A stretch of DNA of 64,000 bases from Nocardia arizonensis (GCF_001310275.1 NZ_LGYZ01000049.1:123154-187153), one strand, 5' to 3'; shown: positions 54,657-63,892, counted from the first letter of the stretch. Translations and numbers: made by a program. The notes: a model not told the origin generated them from the letters alone.

Positions 54657-54692
54657 CACCGGCGCCCCGCCACCGATCGCGCGGCGCCGGTG
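54657..54692 (+). terminator. Hairpin terminator after choD
   Basis: CACCGGCGCC (54657-54666) pairs with GGCGCCGGTG (54683-54692): ten perfect pairs starting 8 bases after the stop codon. Confidence 0.75.
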
Positions 54693-55174
54693 GATTCGAC
54701 GACTTCGGCGTGCCGAGGAGCGGGTCCGTGGCCGTCGATGTGTCACACCACACACCGGAGGTCGTCGACACCGCGGGACCGGTGCGTTCGCCTCGGATCG
54801 ACCGCCCTCACGGCAATGCATCAACGAGACGGAACTTGTAGCTTCGATACGTAGGAATGCGCCTGCGCGGGGAATCGAGCACCGGAAGTTCGTTGACCGA
54901 AGCCGCCATTGTCCGTAGCCGTTCGATCGTGGCCACATGCGCACGGCATGATCGTCCCGACGCGCCGGCGAAAATCCGAACGGTCGGTCTTCGATTAGAA
55001 AACACTCTCGCGCAATAGATTTCACCGAGAGGTGGTCGCCATTACGGCGGGCGTACTGCCGGAGGGCGACCACCGCACGCGGGCATGCGGGGCCGCGCTG
55101 GTCATGCCCGCGTCATCGGACGCACCCGCCACCGCGGAGGACACAATGCGGTAACGGGCCCGGGTCGTACACCG

Positions 55175-55202
55175 GAGATTTTTGACCCAATGAAACAATC
55201 TC
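55175..55202. promoter_or_regulatory. Inverted repeat upstream of the TetR gene
   Basis: GAGATT (55175-55180) and AATCTC (55197-55202) are inverse complements 16 bases apart, in an AT-rich segment just before the preferred start at 55217. It contains the alternative ATG at 55190, which is one reason to prefer the later start. Confidence 0.4.
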
Positions 55203-55216
55203 TGTATGTTCGATTC

Positions 55217-55855
55217 ATGGCGCGAGCCCATGACGAACTCGATGAAAAGATCCTCGACGCGGCACTGCAACGCATTCTCCAGGTCGGCATCCGACGCAGC
55301 AGCCTCGACGATATAGCCCGCCGCTCCGGCATCAACCGGGTCACCATTTACCGCCGCTTTTCCGGTAAAGAGAATCTGATCGAAACGGTGCTGAACCGGG
55401 AGATCCAGCGAATCCTCGCCGAGGCGACGGCGATCGTGGAGACCACCCCCGGTATCGCGGCACAGATCGAAGAGACCGTCCTGTTCGTTCTGCGGCTCAC
55501 CCGCACCCATCCCCTCGTCACCCAGATGCTCGCCGTCGCCCCCGAGGAAGCGCTCGAGTTCTACACCGTGCGCGGCGAAGAGCTGGTCTCCCAAGGCATC
55601 TCCTTCATCGTGAGCGTCCTGCAGGCGGCGCAGAGCCGAAACGTGATCGACCGATACGATCCGCAGCCGGTCGCCGAACTCGTCGCTCGCTTTGCCCACT
55701 CCCTCATGCTCACCCCGTCCGCCGGAGTCGATTTCGCCGACGACGAGGCCGCCCGAACCTTCGTCCGCACCACCTTCGTCCCCCTCATGATGTACGGCAT
55801 CACTACCCGCAGCGCCGACCCCACCCGCAACGGCTCCCGCGCCAAGACCCGTTGA
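55217..55855 (+). CDS. TetR family transcriptional regulator
   Basis: A 212-residue regulator. The HTH is LDDIARRSGINRVTIYRRFS, followed by GKENLIETVLNREIQRIL and a helical ligand domain. ATG 55217 is preferred; ATG 55190 would add MKQSLYVRF and overlap a likely operator. It lies downstream of choD on the same strand but behind a terminator, so it has its own promoter. It converges on the phospholipase-D-like gene. Confidence 0.87.
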   Translation: MARAHDELDEKILDAALQRILQVGIRRSSLDDIARRSGINRVTIYRRFSGKENLIETVLNREIQRILAEATAIVETTPGIAAQIEETVLFVLRLTRTHPLVTQMLAVAPEEALEFYTVRGEELVSQGISFIVSVLQAAQSRNVIDRYDPQPVAELVARFAHSLMLTPSAGVDFADDEAARTFVRTTFVPLMMYGITTRSADPTRNGSRAKTR

Positions 55856-55897
55856 CAACAACGACCCCGCCCCGGGAATCGCCGCGGTACGGTCACC

Positions 55898-57679
55898 TCA
55901 GCGGTGATCTCGGCCGATCGGCATCTCGGCGTAGAGTCGCAGGCGTTCGGCGCGGAACGAGCCGGGCGAATACTTCTTCTGCCAGGTCGAGTTCTCGGCG
56001 AGGAATCCGCTGACGCCGTCGCCGACGCCGCGACGGGTGCCCATGCTCTCGGCGACGCTGCGGAAGTAGTAGTAATTGAACAACCGGTTGAATTCGGTGA
56101 AGTAGATATCGGCCACCCGGGTGTCGCCGCGGATGACGAGCATGTTCTCGTCGTTGTCCTTGGTCGACGCCTCGCTGAAATTGGCGGAGCCCGTCACCAC
56201 GAGTGGATCGGCCCCGAGTGGGTCGATCAGCATGAACTTGCAGTGGATGTAGCTGACGTGCTGGTTGAGCCCCAACAGTCCGGCATTGGTTTCCTCGGTC
56301 CACTGATACACCGGACCGTGCAGGAACGAGCCCCACGCCTGGTACACGTTGTTGGCCGCGTTCAGCGCGACGAATGCCTCCGGGTGGTCGCGGTCGGGTT
56401 TGTCCCGCTTCTCGAGCAGCAGGAAGATCAGGCCGTCGCGGACGGTGTTGTCGGCGAGCAGGTCCTTGAAGGTCGCGCCGATGCCGAAGGCGAGCGTGAG
56501 GCAGCCCTGCCGCCGGGCGGTATCCAGTAAGCGAGAATACGAGAGCAGCACAGCATCGGTCGGACGCGGACTGAAGACCGCGGTAACGCCCGCGGGCACC
56601 GCGCGCAGATCGTCGGGCGCCGGTGAGAGTTCCTGCACCGCGGTACGGAACAGCTTGTTCTTGCGCCGGACCTCGGACGGGGGGTCGGATTCGGTGCCGC
56701 CGGGGTCCGCCGACAGCAGTCGCCAATAGTCGAGGTAGCGCTGGGCGACCGCGGCATCGCGCACCCGATGTCCGACATTGGTCTGACCGGCGAGCCCGCC
56801 TTGCGAAAGATTGGTCGACCCGGTCCACACCTCGCTCGGCCCCTCCCCGGTGACCCGCACCATGAACTTGTTGTGCTGTATGGCCGACGCGCGCGCCTCG
56901 CGCAGCACGATATTCGCCGCAGGAATGCCCACCTCGGCGATCATGGCGAGATTGGCGTCGCGGGGGAACGCGCCTGCGCCCGCCCCGCCCCCTTCCCCGG
57001 ACTCGTTGTCCTTCGCGTCCACGATGATGTGCACGTCCACGCCGCGGTCGACAGCGGACTTCAGTGCCCGCGCCGCCGGTTCGTGACGGAATTCGTAGAA
57101 ACAGCACAGCAATCGGTCGCCCGACGCGCAGTCGTCGATGAAACGCAGCAGTGCGACCTCGAGGTCGCGGCTGAGCCATCGCAAGGCCGCCGCGCGCACC
57201 TCGGGGCGCAGTTCCGTGATCGGCGTCGACCCGAATCTGCGCACATAGGCTTGACTTCCCGCGATGCCCCGATTGAAGAAGACGTCGTGCACACCGTCGC
57301 CGAACAGCGGCTCGGTGTGCACCGTGACGGACAACGGCCGCGCCGACCGGTCCAGATTCTTGGGTTCACCCTTCACCGGATGGAACAGGTACTCGTAGTC
57401 GCGATCGGGTTTGGCGGTGAAATCGTCCCAGACGAAACTCTGCACCGGATGCTCGAACGTGCTGACCTGCGCACCGGGGTGCGGATGCGGGATCACCGAT
57501 TCGAATACCTTGAAACCCGCCATGTAATAACGCTCGTGCTCTGTCGGGTCGATCCGTTCGACCGCGAATCCGAGCAAACCGTCCTTCAATTCATCCGAGG
57601 CGAGTACCGCGAACGACACGGTGTTCACACCGCTGATCGCGACCACGTCACCGCCGGCACCTTGCCCACGAAACCGCAT
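55898..57679 (-). CDS. Phospholipase D-like protein with two HKD-type motifs
   Basis: A 593-residue cytoplasmic-type protein with two PLD half-sites. The second is intact: SYIHCKFMLIDPLG fits HxKx4D and is followed by VVTGSANFSEAS. The first, AIQHNKFMVRVTGEG followed by VWTGSTNLSQGG, keeps His and Lys but has Val where the Asp should be. A roughly 150-residue N-terminal extension includes FAVLASDELKDGLLGFAVER. The family cleaves phosphodiester bonds in lipids or nucleic acids. ATG 57679 was chosen; an extended frame upstream is Arg-rich and unlikely. No signal peptide is visible. Confidence 0.85.
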   Translation of the reverse strand: MRFRGQGAGGDVVAISGVNTVSFAVLASDELKDGLLGFAVERIDPTEHERYYMAGFKVFESVIPHPHPGAQVSTFEHPVQSFVWDDFTAKPDRDYEYLFHPVKGEPKNLDRSARPLSVTVHTEPLFGDGVHDVFFNRGIAGSQAYVRRFGSTPITELRPEVRAAALRWLSRDLEVALLRFIDDCASGDRLLCCFYEFRHEPAARALKSAVDRGVDVHIIVDAKDNESGEGGGAGAGAFPRDANLAMIAEVGIPAANIVLREARASAIQHNKFMVRVTGEGPSEVWTGSTNLSQGGLAGQTNVGHRVRDAAVAQRYLDYWRLLSADPGGTESDPPSEVRRKNKLFRTAVQELSPAPDDLRAVPAGVTAVFSPRPTDAVLLSYSRLLDTARRQGCLTLAFGIGATFKDLLADNTVRDGLIFLLLEKRDKPDRDHPEAFVALNAANNVYQAWGSFLHGPVYQWTEETNAGLLGLNQHVSYIHCKFMLIDPLGADPLVVTGSANFSEASTKDNDENMLVIRGDTRVADIYFTEFNRLFNYYYFRSVAESMGTRRGVGDGVSGFLAENSTWQKKYSPGSFRAERLRLYAEMPIGRDHR

Positions 57680-57904
57680 ATCGATCTCCGTAACGAGTCG
57701 ACGGCACCCGCCGGCCCGATTCGAGATCCACGGCCGGACACCCCGCGCACGCCACCGGTCCGCGAACCGTGGTTCGCCTGTCGGGCTGGTCCGTGCCGGC
57801 GCCCTCCGCTCCCGGATTGCCGAGTCCGTCGACGAGTCGACGTTAGATCCGCCGACCGGTCCGCACACGAGTAGACGGCTACTCGTTCCCGGTTCTTCTG
57901 CTGC

Positions 57905-58210
57905 TCACGACGCGCAGGCACTCGCCTCCACGCGGGCTACGGCGGCGTCGAGGGCGGCTTCGAGTGGCGCCGGGTCGCGTTGGGCGCGTGCGACGAGCAT
58001 GCCGCCTTCGTAGCCGGTCACGATCACCAGAGCCAGTTGGCGGATGTCGGCGTCATCGCGCAGTTCGCCCGCGTCGCGCATCGCGCGGTGAGCGCCGACG
58101 CCACGGCATCGGTGAGCCGTTCGAGTCCGCGGGCGACGAGTGCGACTCCTCCTCGTGGTCTCGATACGCCATGCGGGCACAGATCGCGCAGGTGGTGAGC
58201 CATCCACGCG
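57905..58210 (-). pseudogene. TetR regulator remnant with a frameshift
   Basis: The final 50 residues (RDDADIRQLALVIVTGYEGG, MLVARAQRDPAPLEAALDAA) are a clear TetR C-terminal domain ending at the stop at 57905. The upstream portion, MAHHLRDLCPHGVSR then LVARGLERLTDAVASALTA, lies in another frame and meets it near 58085. The HTH half is absent. This is a decayed regulator gene. Confidence 0.6.
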
Positions 58211-58552
58211 CCGGACATCACCGATGATCGCACCGTCGTTCGCCCCGACGGAAGACAGGTGCTTCCCCGCGACGACGCGCATTGCCGCGCCACACTCCCG
58301 CGATGAAGGACCCGCCCGTGGCCGTTGCCGAACCGACCCCTCCGCGACCCCGCTGTACCGCCGGCACGCAACCGCCGATTCCCGTTCGGCCGCCTGCCGA
58401 ATAGAGTCGGCGCCGCCGGGGTGTCGCCTCTCGCGCGAACCGCCGGTAGATGGAATCATCAAGGGCGCGTTGCGGAATGCGTGTGCCGCGACGACGGTCG
58501 ACACCACCGCGACCGTGGCCGCCGGTGGATGCTCATCGGGGAAGGGGATCGG
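58211..58552. other. Intergenic stretch upstream of the CHAT-associated module
   Basis: About 340 bases with no supported gene. It must carry the promoter of the 58553-59819 gene pair. No clear palindrome or repeat was found. Confidence 0.45.
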
Positions 58553-58900
58553 GTGTCCGACGCCGAGCGCGACGCGTTGACGATGCTGTGCGCGGAACTG
58601 GAGGCGCTGCGCGAGGAGTGCGCCCGGCATTCCGACGCGCGCCGAAATCTATTGGCTCGGATCGAGACCGAAGCCTCGGCGCGGCGTCCGATCCTGGGAT
58701 TGCTGAGCCAACTGCTGGGCGGCAGTCAAGACGAGACCCGCGCGATGGTCGCTGTCGGATTGCCCGGATTCGGTGCCGGGCGAGCCGATCAAGAGTCCTT
58801 CGTCTGCCCGGACGGCGCCTGCGACCGCGTCTGCGTGCCGGTGCCCGCCGGGCCGCTGCCGTCGTGTGCGCTCACCGCCCACCCGATGAAACGACAGTAG
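58553..58900 (+). CDS. Small coiled-coil protein with a Cys-rich C-terminus (CHAT-module component)
   Basis: A 115-residue protein. Residues about 1-40 form a charged helix (SDAERDALTMLCAELEALRE) likely to be a coiled coil. The C-terminus, FVCPDGACDRVCVPVP then GPLPSCALTAHPMKRQ, has four cysteines spaced C-x4-C-x3-C-x9-C that may bind zinc. A short GLPGFGAGRADQESF linker precedes them. GTG 58553 was chosen because GAAGGGGA lies just upstream. The next gene starts 7 bases after its stop, so the two are co-transcribed, and the module ends opposite a TPR-CHAT protease gene. I know no experimental function; an adaptor or sensor role is inferred. Confidence 0.65.
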   Translation: MSDAERDALTMLCAELEALREECARHSDARRNLLARIETEASARRPILGLLSQLLGGSQDETRAMVAVGLPGFGAGRADQESFVCPDGACDRVCVPVPAGPLPSCALTAHPMKRQ

Positions 58901-58907
58901 GCGCCCG

Positions 58908-59819
58908 GTGGGTGTCTTCTTCCAGGAGCTGGCCAAGAAGCTCGCCGAACGGTGGGTCACCCTGCTGTTGATTCCCGGTGCGTTGTTCCTGGCCGTCGCC
59001 GGGATCGGTGTCGAATCGGGACAACGGCACGCGCTCGACTACATCCGAACACGCGACGCGATCACCGATCTCACCGCCTCGATCGCCCGGCAATACGCGG
59101 GCACCCAAGCGGTCACCGTGCTCGCCGTGCTGCTCGCCGCCGCGGGCGTCGGCCTCGCGGTGCAGGCCCTCGCGGGCGTGACCCGCGCGATCTGGCTCGG
59201 GTCCTGGCCGCGACCGCTGGCATTGCCGCGGCGGTGGCGGGTCCGCAGACGGCGCACGCGATGGCTGGAACTGGTCGGCGAGCGCCGCGACCTCGAACGG
59301 GCCCATCCACACGGGTCGCGGACCGCCGACCAGCAGCGCCGGATCGACGCCGCCGCCGAACGCGTGAACAACATGGCGATGGCCGAGCCCGGCCGCCCCA
59401 CCTGGATGGGCGACCGCGTCCACGCCCTCGAATCGGTCGCTCTGCACCGCTACGGAGTCGACCTGGCCTTTTCCTGGCCGCGGCTGTGGCTTACCCTGTC
59501 CGACCCGTCGCGATCCGAAATCACCAGCGCTACAGCCGCGTTCGCCTCCGCGGTGGCTACCGGCACCTGGGCCTTGGCCTATCTCGCGCTCGGCGTCCTG
59601 TGGTGGCCTGCCGCACTCGTCGCGATCGTCGTCGGCGCAACGGGATGGGTACGGGCCCGCGCCGCGATCACCAACCTGACCACGCTGTCCGAGGCCGCGC
59701 TCGACCTCCACGGGAGGGCGCTGGCTATCGAACTCGGCGTCGCCGAACCCGGCCGAACCGGCCCGCTCACCGTCGCCGAAGGCCGGGAAATCACCAGAAT
59801 CGCCCGCAAAGGACGCTGA
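58908..59819 (+). CDS. Membrane protein of the CHAT-associated module
   Basis: A 303-residue protein. One hydrophobic segment lies at residues about 17-33 (VTLLLIPGALFLAVAGIGV) and one at about 65-90 (VTVLAVLLAAAGVGLAVQAL). Two more lie at about 205-245 (FASAVATGTWALAYLALGVL; WWPAALVAIVVGATGW). Between them is a soluble, strongly basic region of about 110 residues (RRWRVRRRRTRW onward) with WMGDRVHALESVALHRYGVD. The start is GTG 58908. It looks like the membrane-anchored partner of the small Cys protein and the convergent TPR-CHAT protein. Whether it is a pore-forming effector or a scaffold cannot be told from sequence. Confidence 0.7.
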   Translation: MGVFFQELAKKLAERWVTLLLIPGALFLAVAGIGVESGQRHALDYIRTRDAITDLTASIARQYAGTQAVTVLAVLLAAAGVGLAVQALAGVTRAIWLGSWPRPLALPRRWRVRRRRTRWLELVGERRDLERAHPHGSRTADQQRRIDAAAERVNNMAMAEPGRPTWMGDRVHALESVALHRYGVDLAFSWPRLWLTLSDPSRSEITSATAAFASAVATGTWALAYLALGVLWWPAALVAIVVGATGWVRARAAITNLTTLSEAALDLHGRALAIELGVAEPGRTGPLTVAEGREITRIARKGR

Positions 59820-59850
59820 CGACGACCGCCACACGTCCGCACGGCGACAT

Positions 59851-62800
59851 TCACACCCCCAGGTGAATATGGCCTGCCCAAGCGGTCGGCATGCCGCCGT
59901 ATTCCGCCCGCATCCGGCGGGTTGCCAGGTGGAGGGCCTGTGCCGTTCGGTGGGGGTCGGGCGGATATCGTCCGTCTCGAGTGAGGTGGTCGTAGATGTC
60001 GGATGCGATGCGAACGGCGGCGTTGTCCCCGATCGGCCAGAGCGTGCCGATGACTCGTCGGAAGCCTGCGAGTTGGAAGGCCGAGGTGATGTGCACGCTT
60101 TCGTCGGCCAAGCGCTGGTTTCCCACAGCGGTGCTGCACGCCGACAGATAGGCCAGTTCGGCAGCGGCCAAACGTAGCCGCGAGATGGCGGTGACGGTGA
60201 GCGGCCGGTCGACATGATCGGCGAGTAGAAGGCCGCTCTCGGCCGGTGTGCGCCAGTCGCTGATTCCGTGGCAGGCCAAGTGCACGATGGCACACCGAGG
60301 CACAGCGTCGAGTACGGCGTCGCGGGTCGCTTGCGCCCCGATCAGCACCCGGGTGTCGGGTACGAGCGAGGCGACGGTCTCGGCCTCGGCCCATGCGCCG
60401 GGCAGAGCGGACGCGCCAGGGGTTTCGGGCATGGCGACGATCAAAGCGGTCGCGGCGGGCGAGGCCGGTGACGGGGACTGCCGTGTTCGGGCGTAGCGCA
60501 GTGCGCGGATGGTTGTCGTGTAGGAGGAGACGACCCTGTCGAGGACGGTTCGCGCGGCGGATGTATCGCCGTGTCGGCCTGCGGCGTGGATCGGTAGAAA
60601 GGCGAGTTCTCCGACGGGACACCACCAGACGTGCGGCCATTGCCGGTCGCGATCGGGGGCGCGGTGGATTCCGAGGGCGCGCAGGACGGGCTCGGCGATC
60701 GCGTCCCATAGCCAACCCAGGACCTCTTCCACCTCGCGCTGTGCGCGTAGGCGCCGGGTAATGGAATTCTCGGTGGCGTCGTCGACGGCGGAGTGGAGCC
60801 GATTGCCCTGGTGGATGATCTCGTCGCGGGTCAGGCCGGGCAGTTCGACCACACGTACGGGTTCGTCCGTGGCGGCGTTGAGAACGAGCGCGTCGCCTCG
60901 ATAGCGGCTCACGTTCAGGATCACGATCGGGCCTTCGGCCGCCTGCGCCCGTAATTCGTCGAACGATGGCGGTCGCAGAAACTTCTCCAGTCCGGGAATT
61001 TGTCGGACGTGGGCGAGCAGTTCGTCCCATTGCTGTGCCAGATCGCCGCGTCGGGCAACGTCATCGGCAGCGTCGAGCGCGTCCCGAAGTCCTGTAAACC
61101 GATCGGCGAGATCCGTTGCGCAGGCCCGCAATTCGTCCAGATCGCGGTAGGAGTCCATGGTCTCGGCCAGCAGCACCCCACGAGCCTGTTCCAGCAGCTC
61201 GACCGCCAGTTCGGGACGCCCGGCCGCGATGGCGGCAGACGCCGCTTCGCCGCCGAGACCTGCGATCTCTCCCAAATTGTATTCTCGGTCCGAACGGATC
61301 AGCCGTCGCGGGGAGATCTGCGGCAGCAGTGCCACCGCGTGCTGAAACGCCGCTACCGCGGACGCGCCGTCGCCTGCTGTCATGGCGACATGTCCCATTC
61401 CCCGGTAGGCGCTGAGCCGGACCCGGGGGGCGGCGTTCACCGACGACGCCGCGTCGGTGAACGCGACCGTCGATTCGGTCGCCGCGTCGGGCTCCGCGGT
61501 CTCGAGGAACAGCTTGTGCAGGCCGTATCCCAAATTGACCAAGTACATGGCGCGTTCGGGATGATCGGTCGCGGCGGCGGCCACAGCGTCGCGTGTCGCT
61601 TGGATCGCCGCGCGCAGAACCCGTTCGTCGCCCGTTCTCTCGTGCATCTTGAACATGGTCGTGGCGAGGTTGTTCAGTCCGCTGCCGCGTCCGGGATCGT
61701 CGAGTTGTGTCGCGTCGACCGCGTCCTGGAATGCGCGCAGTGCCTCCTCATGAGTGTCACCGTCGCCGGTGTGTTCGGCCTGGCGTTGCAGTGCCAGCGC
61801 GAGGTTGGACAGGCTGGTCGCGGTGCGCGGATGGCCCGGTGGGGTGGCCTCGACCGCTTCCCGGGCCACCCGGACCGCCTCCTCGACGATGTCGGGGTCT
61901 TCGGTCCGCTCGGACAGGGCGCGCAACGTGCTCGCGAGATTCGTCAGGTTCCAGTACCGAGCGGGGTGATCCGCCGGCATGACCGCTACCGCGGCGCGGG
62001 CATGCGCGGTCGCCTCCTGCAATGGCGCCAACTCGCCTGTCTCCGCGGCCAGGTCATGAAGGGCATTGGCCAACGTGGTCGACAACGGTGCTCGGGACGG
62101 ATGACCGGCGGGGGTGACGTCGATGGCCTTCCTGTCCACGGCTATCGCCTCGCGGAGCGCAGCGAGGTCGTTGGTGCGTCTGAACAGAAGGAACAGGGCA
62201 CTGCCGAGATTGCCCAGATACATTGTCAGAGCGGTACTTTCCTCCGGCGTGATGTCCACCGTGTCCCGGAAGATGTCGATTGCCTCGGTCAGTGCGTCCT
62301 GATCGCCGAGCGACTCGAACCGGGCCTCGAGCGCGTTCCCGAGATGGTTGCCGATCAGGGCACGGGTGTCCATGGCGACACCGGTGGTCGCGCGAGCCTC
62401 GCGTCCGGCCCGTATCGCTTCGTCCAACGCCTCGCGACTACCGGAACGGGTGTGCCGCGCCAACAGGGCTACGCCGAGGTTGAGTAGGTGCGATGCGCGC
62501 TCGGCCGGATCCGACTCGGAGGCGACCGCGGCCTCGGCCGTCTGTATGGCTTCGGTCAGTGTCGCCTCGACACCGGTACGCTCGAAGAGGATTCGCAGTT
62601 CGGTGCTCAGGCCCGACAGCCGGGTGGCGTAGTGGGGATGGTCGGCGGGTGTCATCGAGACGGCCTCCCGGCTCACATCGATGGACTCGCGCAGTGCGTC
62701 CGTATCGCCGGTCCGGCGGTAGACGGTTCCCAGCGCCCCGCCGAGGTTGCTCAGATGCCGGGCCCGGTCGGGATCCTCGACCGTCGTAGCCGCGATCGCG

Positions 62801-63342
62801 GCTCTCAGCGTCGCCACGGACTCGTCCAGCGCGTGGCCGTCTCCGGTTCGCCTGTACCAGGTCAACAGTGCCGCACCGAGATTCGACAAGTACATGCCGG
62901 AGTCCGGGTGGTCCTCCGGTGTCGCGTACACCGCGTGGGTGAACAAGCGAGTCGCGTTGTAGAGCGCGGGCAGATCGCCGGTCTGTTCGTATTCGCTCAT
63001 CAACTCGGCGCCCTGGTCGTTCCACGAGCCGGGCTCGCGCTCGTAGAACTCGCGCACCGAGCGGGGCACGCGATCCGGGAAGCCCTGTACCACAACGGCG
63101 AACGAATCGATGGCGCCCCACAGATCGACCTGCGCCTCGTCCTCGGGCAATGCTTGGAAGCGGTGCCAGAACAGCCATCCCACCGCACAGGCGACCTCGA
63201 CGTCTTCGCCGATGTCTCCCACTTCCTCGATCAACTGTTCGATCTCGGTGAGCGCGTCCGGCGACAGGACATCGGCGGGATCGCCTGTGGCCCTCAGCCT
63301 GTCGAGACGCGCGTACACGGCCCCCAACAACCGATCACGCAT
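59851..63342 (-). CDS. TPR-repeat CHAT-domain (caspase-like) protease
   Basis: A 1163-residue protein. Residues about 1-150 are a helical lead. About eleven TPR-like repeats of 45 residues follow (about 151-645), each like YLSNLGAALLTWYRRTGD plus ALDESVATLRAAI, with TP-x-HP linkers. A helical linker contains RPELAVELLEQARGVLLAE. The C-terminal CHAT domain (about 880-1163) has WWCPVGELAFLPIHAAG and the caspase-type dyad H1025 in HLACHG and C1069 in YLSACSTAVG, with an AGHIHLGV end. CHAT proteases cut proteins on activation, in bacterial conflict or regulated cell death. GGGGGAGG precedes the ATG. It is convergent with the two-gene unit at 58553-59819. Confidence 0.93.
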   Translation of the reverse strand: MRDRLLGAVYARLDRLRATGDPADVLSPDALTEIEQLIEEVGDIGEDVEVACAVGWLFWHRFQALPEDEAQVDLWGAIDSFAVVVQGFPDRVPRSVREFYEREPGSWNDQGAELMSEYEQTGDLPALYNATRLFTHAVYATPEDHPDSGMYLSNLGAALLTWYRRTGDGHALDESVATLRAAIAATTVEDPDRARHLSNLGGALGTVYRRTGDTDALRESIDVSREAVSMTPADHPHYATRLSGLSTELRILFERTGVEATLTEAIQTAEAAVASESDPAERASHLLNLGVALLARHTRSGSREALDEAIRAGREARATTGVAMDTRALIGNHLGNALEARFESLGDQDALTEAIDIFRDTVDITPEESTALTMYLGNLGSALFLLFRRTNDLAALREAIAVDRKAIDVTPAGHPSRAPLSTTLANALHDLAAETGELAPLQEATAHARAAVAVMPADHPARYWNLTNLASTLRALSERTEDPDIVEEAVRVAREAVEATPPGHPRTATSLSNLALALQRQAEHTGDGDTHEEALRAFQDAVDATQLDDPGRGSGLNNLATTMFKMHERTGDERVLRAAIQATRDAVAAAATDHPERAMYLVNLGYGLHKLFLETAEPDAATESTVAFTDAASSVNAAPRVRLSAYRGMGHVAMTAGDGASAVAAFQHAVALLPQISPRRLIRSDREYNLGEIAGLGGEAASAAIAAGRPELAVELLEQARGVLLAETMDSYRDLDELRACATDLADRFTGLRDALDAADDVARRGDLAQQWDELLAHVRQIPGLEKFLRPPSFDELRAQAAEGPIVILNVSRYRGDALVLNAATDEPVRVVELPGLTRDEIIHQGNRLHSAVDDATENSITRRLRAQREVEEVLGWLWDAIAEPVLRALGIHRAPDRDRQWPHVWWCPVGELAFLPIHAAGRHGDTSAARTVLDRVVSSYTTTIRALRYARTRQSPSPASPAATALIVAMPETPGASALPGAWAEAETVASLVPDTRVLIGAQATRDAVLDAVPRCAIVHLACHGISDWRTPAESGLLLADHVDRPLTVTAISRLRLAAAELAYLSACSTAVGNQRLADESVHITSAFQLAGFRRVIGTLWPIGDNAAVRIASDIYDHLTRDGRYPPDPHRTAQALHLATRRMRAEYGGMPTAWAGHIHLGV

Positions 63343-63613
63343 CCGCGGCCTCCCCCTCGATAAGCCATAGCTACAGCACCATCGAAATCGTCCCGCCGGA
63401 GTCTGTCAACATCGAACAGCCTTCGACGTGCGTGACGGCAGAGGCGCCGAGCGCCACCGGTCGGCCGATGTCGGCGCGGTGGCGGCGCCGATGCCGGAGG
63501 ACGCACCCGTGGCATTGGAAGAACGTCGCCCGGGGTTGGATCGAAGCGCGGCACTACCGGAACACGTTCATGGCGGCTGAATGGATCGGCGCGCCGGGCG
63601 TACCGGTAGACGG

Positions 63614-63630
63614 TACACGTGTCTGGACAC
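63614..63630. promoter_or_regulatory. Operator-like element, copy 1
   Basis: TACACGTGTCTGGACAC combines the palindrome ACACGTGT with the overlapping inverted repeat GTGTC-TG-GACAC. A near-identical copy lies at 63801-63816. Confidence 0.55.
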
Positions 63631-63754
63631 CATAGGTGCGCACGTGCCGCATACGGCGATATCGCGCGGATATCCGGGATACGCGCGCGCCATCCGCACT
63701 CGCGCGACACCTCGGCCCCATGGCGACGCACCGGACCGACTCCGGCCCACTTTC

Positions 63755-63768
63755 TGTAACATGTTCTT
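63755..63768. promoter_or_regulatory. AACnnGTT box upstream of the partial SDR gene
   Basis: TGTAACATGTTCTT keeps the AACnnGTT core and one outer base of the KstR consensus TnnAACnnGTTnnA. It lies 125 bases upstream of the SDR start. Confidence 0.35.
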
Positions 63769-63800
63769 GCGCCCAGTCGCCTCCCGCGCCTATATTTCCG

Positions 63801-63816
63801 TACACGTGTCCAGACA
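63801..63816. promoter_or_regulatory. Operator-like element, copy 2
   Basis: TACACGTGTCCAGACA matches copy 1 at 63614 in 14 of 16 positions, with CA for TG at the dyad centre. It lies 77 bases before the SDR start, beside the AT-rich TATATTT at 63791-63797, which may be part of the promoter. Confidence 0.55.
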
Positions 63817-63892
63817 ATGTCGTCGCATCGCGCCAAGGCCGTCGACCACGCCACACACCGACCTCTACACCCTCGCAGAGGAGCAGGAACAC

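Larger units (their letters stand above)
54650..55216. other. Intergenic stretch with a terminator and an operator candidate
   Basis: About 570 bases without a supported gene. The left end holds the choD terminator, the right end the inverted repeat upstream of the TetR gene. The middle part shows nothing recognisable. Confidence 0.5.
63343..63892. other. Long intergenic region with repeated operator-like elements
   Basis: About 550 bases between the divergent CHAT gene and the partial SDR gene. No gene is supported. It holds two copies of a TACACGTGTC element (63614 and 63801) and one AACnnGTT box (63755), listed separately. Confidence 0.55.
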
